From an uncultured Eubacteriales bacterium (GTDB lineage: Bacteria; Bacillota_A; Clostridia; Oscillospirales; Oscillospiraceae): a stretch of DNA of 8,266 nt. The stretch's first letter is position 1. Each line of letters begins with the position of its first letter. Shown one piece after another: positions 4,475 to 8,266 of this stretch. The notes beneath the pieces are model-generated. The model made no database searches and was not told the origin of the DNA. It was given only the letters and a program-made list of their open reading frames with translations. The stretch lies in assembly GCA_900556015.1 (NCBI GenBank), contig USNH01000031.1, forward strand, positions 1-8,266. The letters are read 5' to 3'. The translations under genes and the position numbers were made by a program.

Positions 4475-5947
4475 TTACTTCATGCTCTCGTGGAAGCGGC
4501 GGAAGGATTCCAAATTCTCCGCCAGCTTCTCGGGCCGCTGGATGTACTCCAGCGGGAACTTGGGGTGGAACACCCGCTCGATGCGGTTGCGCTGTGCGTC
4601 CACCATTTTCGTAGAGCCGCCCGCGCCCAGGGACAGGATGCTGTGCAGCTCCTCCATGATGTAGATATTATACAGGCCCTCTGCCCCGGATATGCACCAG
4701 CCCACGTTCTCGAAGCTGCCGGACATATATTTCTGCCGGTACAGGTAGTAGGGGGCGAAGCCCCTGGCCCGCAGGGCCGGGTCGGCGTAGTCCAGCATCT
4801 CCGCCACCGCCTCCGCCGTGGGGATGGGCAGTCCCTCCAGCAGGATGCGGCTGCCCTTTTTCAGACTCAGGGTGTGGACGGTGATGTTGTCCGCGCCGAA
4901 GGTCAGGCACTTGTCCAGCGTCCGGCGGAAGCCCTCCGGCGTGTCGGCGGGCAGTCCGGCGATGAGATCCATGTTCACGTGGGGGAAGCCCATGGACGTG
5001 GCCAGCGTCATGGCTTTTTCGATGTCCTCCGGGCTGTGCTGGCGGCCAATGGCCCGCAGCACCTGGGGCTCGAGGGACTGGGGGTTGACGCTGATGCGGT
5101 CCGCGCCGTGATCCAGCAGCACTTGCAGCTTCTCCCGGTCGATGGTGTCGGGCCGCCCGGCCTCGATGCAGTATTCCACGCAGCCGGACAGGTCGAAGGC
5201 TTTATTCACCGCCGTCAGCAGCGCGTCCATCTGCCCGGCGGACAGGGTGGTGGGCGTGCCGCCGCCCATATAGAACGACTTGACCCGCAGACCCGTCTCC
5301 CGCACCATCCGGCCCGCGGCCTCCACCTCCGCCGTCAGCGCCTCCAGATAGGGCGGGATCAGGGCGAAGGACTTCTCCACCGACGCGGAGACGAAGCTGC
5401 AATAGGCGCAGCGGGTGGGGCAGAACGGGATGCCGATATACAGCGAGATGTCGTTGGGCTTCAGGTCACGCTTGGCCCGCAGGCCCGCCTGGGCGCTCTC
5501 CAGCGCCAGCCGCCGCCGCGCCGGGGACACGCAGTACACGTCCCGCAGCTCCCGGTCGGCCCGGGCGGGCGTATAGCCCTCCTCCAGCATGGTACGCACC
5601 AGCTTGGCCGGGCGGATGCCCGTCAGCGCGCCCCAGGAGGGCGTTGCGCCGGTGATGTCCCGCGCCGCACGGAAGAAGGACAGCTTCAGCGCACGCTGAC
5701 GCAGGCGCTCCCGCTCGTACTCGTCGGCAGCGCCTGCAAGGGACACGCGGGCGGAGGCCCGCGCCGTTTTTCCGTCATAGGTCAGCGCGGTGACGCCGGT
5801 GGCGTACACCGCGCCCTGGTGGAGCGTCACCTCCGCGTGGCGCGGCCCGTCCTCGCCCTCGTATACGGGGCGCTCCTCCGGGAAGAAGGCCAGCAGGCTC
5901 TGCTCCACGGCGTAGCGGTCGTCATGACCCCGGAATGTCAGCTTCAT
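4475..5947 (-). CDS. hemZ: HemZ, coproporphyrinogen III dehydrogenase-like radical SAM protein
   Basis: A 490-residue radical SAM enzyme; B. subtilis HemZ is of similar size. The 4Fe-4S motif CPTRCAYC places Cys at 176, 180 and 183, preceded by the family's YIGIPF. The SAM-binding GGGTPT is at 228-233, followed by EAGRPDTI (261-270) and RISVNPQS (284-291). The roughly 165-residue region before the radical SAM core, including GALTGIRPAKL, separates HemZ from the shorter HemN and HemW. HemZ is annotated as oxygen-independent coproporphyrinogen oxidase, but many Clostridia carrying it lack a full haem pathway, so the physiological reaction is uncertain. The chosen start MKLTFRGHDD (ATG 5945-5947) overlaps the upstream stop by 4 nt (ATGA) and has only a weak Shine-Dalgarno, pointing to coupled translation. 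The frame runs upstream to 6106 but only through the neighbour's sequence. A palindromic repeat follows the TAA. Confidence 0.93.
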   Translation of the reverse strand: MKLTFRGHDDRYAVEQSLLAFFPEERPVYEGEDGPRHAEVTLHQGAVYATGVTALTYDGKTARASARVSLAGAADEYERERLRQRALKLSFFRAARDITGATPSWGALTGIRPAKLVRTMLEEGYTPARADRELRDVYCVSPARRRLALESAQAGLRAKRDLKPNDISLYIGIPFCPTRCAYCSFVSASVEKSFALIPPYLEALTAEVEAAGRMVRETGLRVKSFYMGGGTPTTLSAGQMDALLTAVNKAFDLSGCVEYCIEAGRPDTIDREKLQVLLDHGADRISVNPQSLEPQVLRAIGRQHSPEDIEKAMTLATSMGFPHVNMDLIAGLPADTPEGFRRTLDKCLTFGADNITVHTLSLKKGSRILLEGLPIPTAEAVAEMLDYADPALRARGFAPYYLYRQKYMSGSFENVGWCISGAEGLYNIYIMEELHSILSLGAGGSTKMVDAQRNRIERVFHPKFPLEYIQRPEKLAENLESFRRFHESMK

Positions 5948-6567
5948 CGCGCCGTACCCTGCCTCATGTAGGGGTTGTTCCGGCGCTCGAAGTCCAGCGT
6001 CGTCTCCATGTCGTGACCCGGCAGCACCCGCCAGTCGCCCTCCAGCGCGGCCAGCCGCGCCAGCGACGTAAGCATCTTGCGGTAGTCGCCGCCGGGGAAG
6101 TCGCACCGCCCGCAGGAGCAGCGGAACAGGGTGTCACCGGCGAAGATGACGTGCTCACCCTCCGCCAGCAGACACACAGAGCCCTCGGAGTGGCCCGGCG
6201 TTTCCATGACGCGCAGGCGGATCGTGCCCACGGTGATGACGTCGCCCTCTTTATAGTACCGCTGGTTCTTCTCCCCTACCCGGCTGAACCGCAGCTCGCC
6301 GCCAGGGCCGTCCACGCTGTCCTTCTCGTGGATATACACCGGCACGTCCGGGTGGTTCTCCAGCAGAGGCCGCACGGCGGAGGTGTGGTCGAAATGGCCG
6401 TGGGTCAGCAGGATGTATTCCAGCTGGCAGCCACTCTCCTGCACCAGCTTCTCCACCCGCGCCGCGTCGTCGCCGGGGTCGATGAGGGCGCATTGGCCCG
6501 ATGCCTCGTCGCACAGCAGGTAGCAGTTGGTCATGATCGGCCCGACCTGTATGGTCTTGATGGTCAT
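5944..6567 (-). CDS. Metallo-beta-lactamase-fold hydrolase, glyoxalase II-like (YqgX family)
   Basis: A 207-residue cytoplasmic metallohydrolase. The binuclear-metal signature THGHFDH is at residues 55-61 (His56, His58, Asp60, His61). Further ligands are His126 in TPGHSEGS, Asp145 in AGDTLF and His185 in LPGHDMET. Architecture and length fit the YqgX/GloB2-like group, often called hydroxyacylglutathione hydrolase; many of its hosts lack glutathione, so the true thioester substrate is uncertain. I chose the ATG at 6565-6567 because a perfect AAGGAGG lies 6 nt upstream and MTIKTIQVGPIMTNCYLL matches family N-termini; the longer frame to 6690 only reads through dtd out of frame. The segment at 150-155 has three cysteines (CSCGRC) just after the metal-ligand Asp. 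The stop overlaps the hemZ start (ATGA), suggesting translational coupling. Confidence 0.92.
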   Translation of the reverse strand: MTIKTIQVGPIMTNCYLLCDEASGQCALIDPGDDAARVEKLVQESGCQLEYILLTHGHFDHTSAVRPLLENHPDVPVYIHEKDSVDGPGGELRFSRVGEKNQRYYKEGDVITVGTIRLRVMETPGHSEGSVCLLAEGEHVIFAGDTLFRCSCGRCDFPGGDYRKMLTSLARLAALEGDWRVLPGHDMETTLDFERRNNPYMRQGTAR

Positions 6568-6578
6568 AGTCGTCCTCC

Positions 6579-7025
6579 TTACAGCGTGTCGGTGTCCAGA
6601 ATAATGGTCAGCGGCCCGTCGTTCAGGCTGTCCACCTGCATATACGCGCCGAACTCGCCCGTCTCGGTGTGGAAGCCCTTCTCCCGGCACAGCGCCACGA
6701 ACTTCTCGTACAGGGGGATGGCCACCTCGGGCCGCGCCGCCGCCAGAAATTCGGGGCGGCGGCCCTTCTTGCAGTTGGCGTACAGCGTGAACTGGGACAC
6801 GATGAGCAGCTCGCCGCCCACGTCCGCCAGACTGCGGTTCATCTTCTCGTTCTCGTCCTCGAAGATACGCAGGCCCGTCAGCTTGTCCGCCAGCTTCTCG
6901 GCCTGGGCCTCCGTGTCCTCGTGGGTCACGCCCAGCAGGACGAGAAACCCCTCGCCGATCTTGCCGATCACCTGTCCGTCCACGGAGACGGAGGCGTGCT
7001 TTACTCTTGTCAAAACAGCTCTCAT
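6579..7025 (-). CDS. dtd: D-aminoacyl-tRNA deacylase
   Basis: A 148-residue cytoplasmic enzyme that hydrolyses D-amino acids (and, in this family, glycine mischarged on tRNA-Ala) from tRNA, a proofreading step outside the ribosome. Both active-site signatures are visible: SQFTLYA at residues 77-83, and NDGPLT at 135-140, corresponding to the GP-containing cross-subunit motif of the homodimer. The length fits the usual 145-150 residues, and the N-terminus [17 protein letters not shown] is typical. The ATG at 7023-7025 follows an AGAGGAG ribosome binding site about 8 nt upstream. The rel stop lies 19 nt upstream; rel-dtd adjacency is common in Firmicutes. Its TAA stop is embedded in the next gene's Shine-Dalgarno sequence. 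Confidence 0.96.
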   Translation of the reverse strand: MRAVLTRVKHASVSVDGQVIGKIGEGFLVLLGVTHEDTEAQAEKLADKLTGLRIFEDENEKMNRSLADVGGELLIVSQFTLYANCKKGRRPEFLAAARPEVAIPLYEKFVALCREKGFHTETGEFGAYMQVDSLNDGPLTIILDTDTL

Positions 7026-7044
7026 AGTGGTTGCTCCTCTCTTT

Positions 7045-8266
7045 TTATCCCGCCGGGCGGGTCACACGCATGACGCCGGAGATCTGCTCCAAGCGCCGCA
7101 TAACGGTCTGTAATTGCTCCCCATCGTGTACGTCGATGTCCAGCGACAGCAGCACGAAGCCGTCCGGCGTGCTGCGGGCGTTCATGGACGAAACGTGGGT
7201 CTTGGTGCTGGACAGCACCGTGGACACGTCCATGATGAAGTTGATACGGTCCTTGGCGGTGATCTCCAACGACGTGCGGTAGCTCTCCCTGGTGTCGCTG
7301 CCCCAGGATACCTTGATCCACCGGCCTGCCTCCTCCGGCTTCCGCCGGGCGGGGTCGGCGTTGGGGCAGTCCGCCCGGTGGACGGAGATGCCGTAGCCAC
7401 GGGTGATGAACCCCACGATGTCGTCGCCGGGTACAGGGGTGCAGCACTTGGAGAACTTGACCAGACAGTTGGTCAGGCCCTCCACCACGATGCCCTGCTC
7501 CCCCCTAGCCCGCTGGGGCACGGCGGGGCGCATGAGCTGGGGCTGGCCCGCCACCGGGACCTCCGCCTGCCGCTCCGTCTGGTGCTGGTGCAGGATGCGC
7601 TGGATGTCCTCCCGCAGCCGGCCCATCACCTTCAGGGCGGAGATGCCGCCGTAGCCGATGGCGGCGTACATATCGTCCAGGGACGTAAAGCACAGCTTCT
7701 TCAGCACGCTGGGCAGGTTCTCCTCGTTTGTCAGCTCCTTCAGCGTCACGCCGGTGCGCTTGAGCTCCGCTTCGAAGCTGGAGCGCCCGTTGACGATGTT
7801 CTCGTCCCGCTTTTCCCGCTTGAACCACTGGCGTATCTTGCTGCGGGCGTTGCTGGAGCGGGCGATCTTCACCCAGTCGCGGCTTGGGCCGTGGGCGGAT
7901 TTGCTGGTCATCACCTCCACCACGTCGCCGTTGTGCAGACGGTAGTCGAACTGGACGATGCGCCCGTTGACCTTTGCCCCGGTCATGTGGTTGCCGATGG
8001 CGGAGTGGATGGTGTAGGCGAAGTCGATGGGCGTTGCGCCGGCGGGCAGGTTGATCACGTCGCCGCCGGGAGTGAACACGAACACCTCGTCGGCGAACAT
8101 ATCCACCTTCAGCGAGTGGATGAAGTCCTCCGCGTCGGCGTCCTCCTGGTTCTCCAAAAGCCGCCGCACCCACTCGTACCGCCCCTCGTCTCCTGCACCC
8201 TGGCCGTTCTGCTTGTACTTCCAGTGGGCGGCCACGCCGTATTCGGCGATCTCGTGCATCTCCTTG
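7045..8266 (-). CDS. rel: RelA/SpoT-family (p)ppGpp synthetase/hydrolase, C-terminal part (5' end outside window)
   Basis: Bifunctional alarmone enzyme of the stringent response; only the regulatory half is here. The frame is open to the window edge, and the first ATG (8257-8259) is internal: the codons before it read Lys-Glu, and the following [16 protein letters not shown] is the conserved end of the synthetase domain. Counting from that Met, a TGS domain spans about 58-118 ([16 protein letters not shown]), a helical region follows, then a conserved-cysteine/zinc-finger domain with [10 protein letters not shown] and HRADCPN (Cys 265, 272, 273, 298), and a C-terminal ACT domain at about 327-402. 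In this family these domains sense stalled ribosomes and regulate the catalytic half. The HD hydrolase and synthetase catalytic domains lie beyond the window. It ends in TAA 19 nt before dtd, so the two are probably co-transcribed. The internal ATG happens to be preceded by AAGGAG, which could mislead start prediction. Family assignment is very secure. Confidence 0.96.
   Translation of the reverse strand, partial: KEMHEIAEYGVAAHWKYKQNGQGAGDEGRYEWVRRLLENQEDADAEDFIHSLKVDMFADEVFVFTPGGDVINLPAGATPIDFAYTIHSAIGNHMTGAKVNGRIVQFDYRLHNGDVVEVMTSKSAHGPSRDWVKIARSSNARSKIRQWFKREKRDENIVNGRSSFEAELKRTGVTLKELTNEENLPSVLKKLCFTSLDDMYAAIGYGGISALKVMGRLREDIQRILHQHQTERQAEVPVAGQPQLMRPAVPQRARGEQGIVVEGLTNCLVKFSKCCTPVPGDDIVGFITRGYGISVHRADCPNADPARRKPEEAGRWIKVSWGSDTRESYRTSLEITAKDRINFIMDVSTVLSSTKTHVSSMNARSTPDGFVLLSLDIDVHDGEQLQTVMRRLEQISGVMRVTRPAG

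Noticed and set aside
5948..6106. Longer hemZ with 53 extra N-terminal residues
   Set aside because: The extension overlaps the hydrolase gene in another frame and has no HemZ-like sequence; MKLTFRGHDD at 5947 fits the family and the ATGA coupling.
130..7945. Long plus-strand open frames across most of the window (for example 2580-3941 and 4490-5971)
   Set aside because: They are antisense shadows of well-identified minus-strand genes in GC-rich DNA: Arg/Gln/His/Gly/Ala-rich, with no domain motifs and no consistent ribosome binding sites.
8257..8266. AAGGAG-ATG at the right edge as a true start of a short gene
   Set aside because: The sequence is in frame with, and internal to, the conserved end of the Rel synthetase domain; the gene continues beyond the window.

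Overview
The window comes from a GC-rich, endospore-forming member of the Clostridia, most likely an Oscillospiraceae/Ruminococcaceae-type gut anaerobe. The evidence is the set of sporulation genes (spoVB, yabP, yabQ), the Clostridia-type hup-rqcP-yabP-yabQ-divIC order, hemZ rather than an oxygen-dependent coproporphyrinogen oxidase, and strong Shine-Dalgarno sites. The taxon is an inference. All eleven protein genes lie on the minus strand, so transcription runs from the right edge to the left. I found no plus-strand gene, rRNA, tRNA, CRISPR array, prophage or transposase.

Right half, in transcription order: the C-terminal part of the (p)ppGpp synthetase/hydrolase rel (5' end outside the window), dtd (D-aminoacyl-tRNA deacylase), a glyoxalase-II-like metallo-beta-lactamase-fold hydrolase, and the radical-SAM protein hemZ. 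These genes are packed tightly: a stop codon overlaps a Shine-Dalgarno site (TAAGGAGG) between dtd and the hydrolase, and an ATGA overlap joins the hydrolase to hemZ. A 152-base gap follows, holding a 105-base imperfect palindrome (4360-4464) that looks like a dispersed MITE/REP-type repeat.

Left half: spoVB (lipid flippase family), mazG (NTP pyrophosphohydrolase), hup (HU), rqcP (ribosome quality control), yabP, yabQ and divIC. The order matches the spoVB-to-divIC block of Bacillus subtilis, with hup added between mazG and rqcP. It mixes housekeeping genes with sporulation genes, and the regulatory sites visible in the gaps fit that. An intrinsic terminator sits directly after hup, a near-perfect sigma-E promoter sits directly before yabP, a possible vegetative -10 lies before divIC, and a strong hairpin follows the divIC stop.

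The most interesting site is 1148-1206. The sigma-E -10 element and the yabP ribosome binding site occupy opposite arms of one 14-bp inverted repeat. Read-through RNA from the housekeeping genes upstream would hide the binding site, while RNA started by sigma-E would begin in the loop and leave it free. Also worth checking are the 209-base yabQ/divIC overlap, which may reflect a frameshift in A-runs, and the palindromic element. No wholly new multi-gene system is evident; the genes belong to known families.
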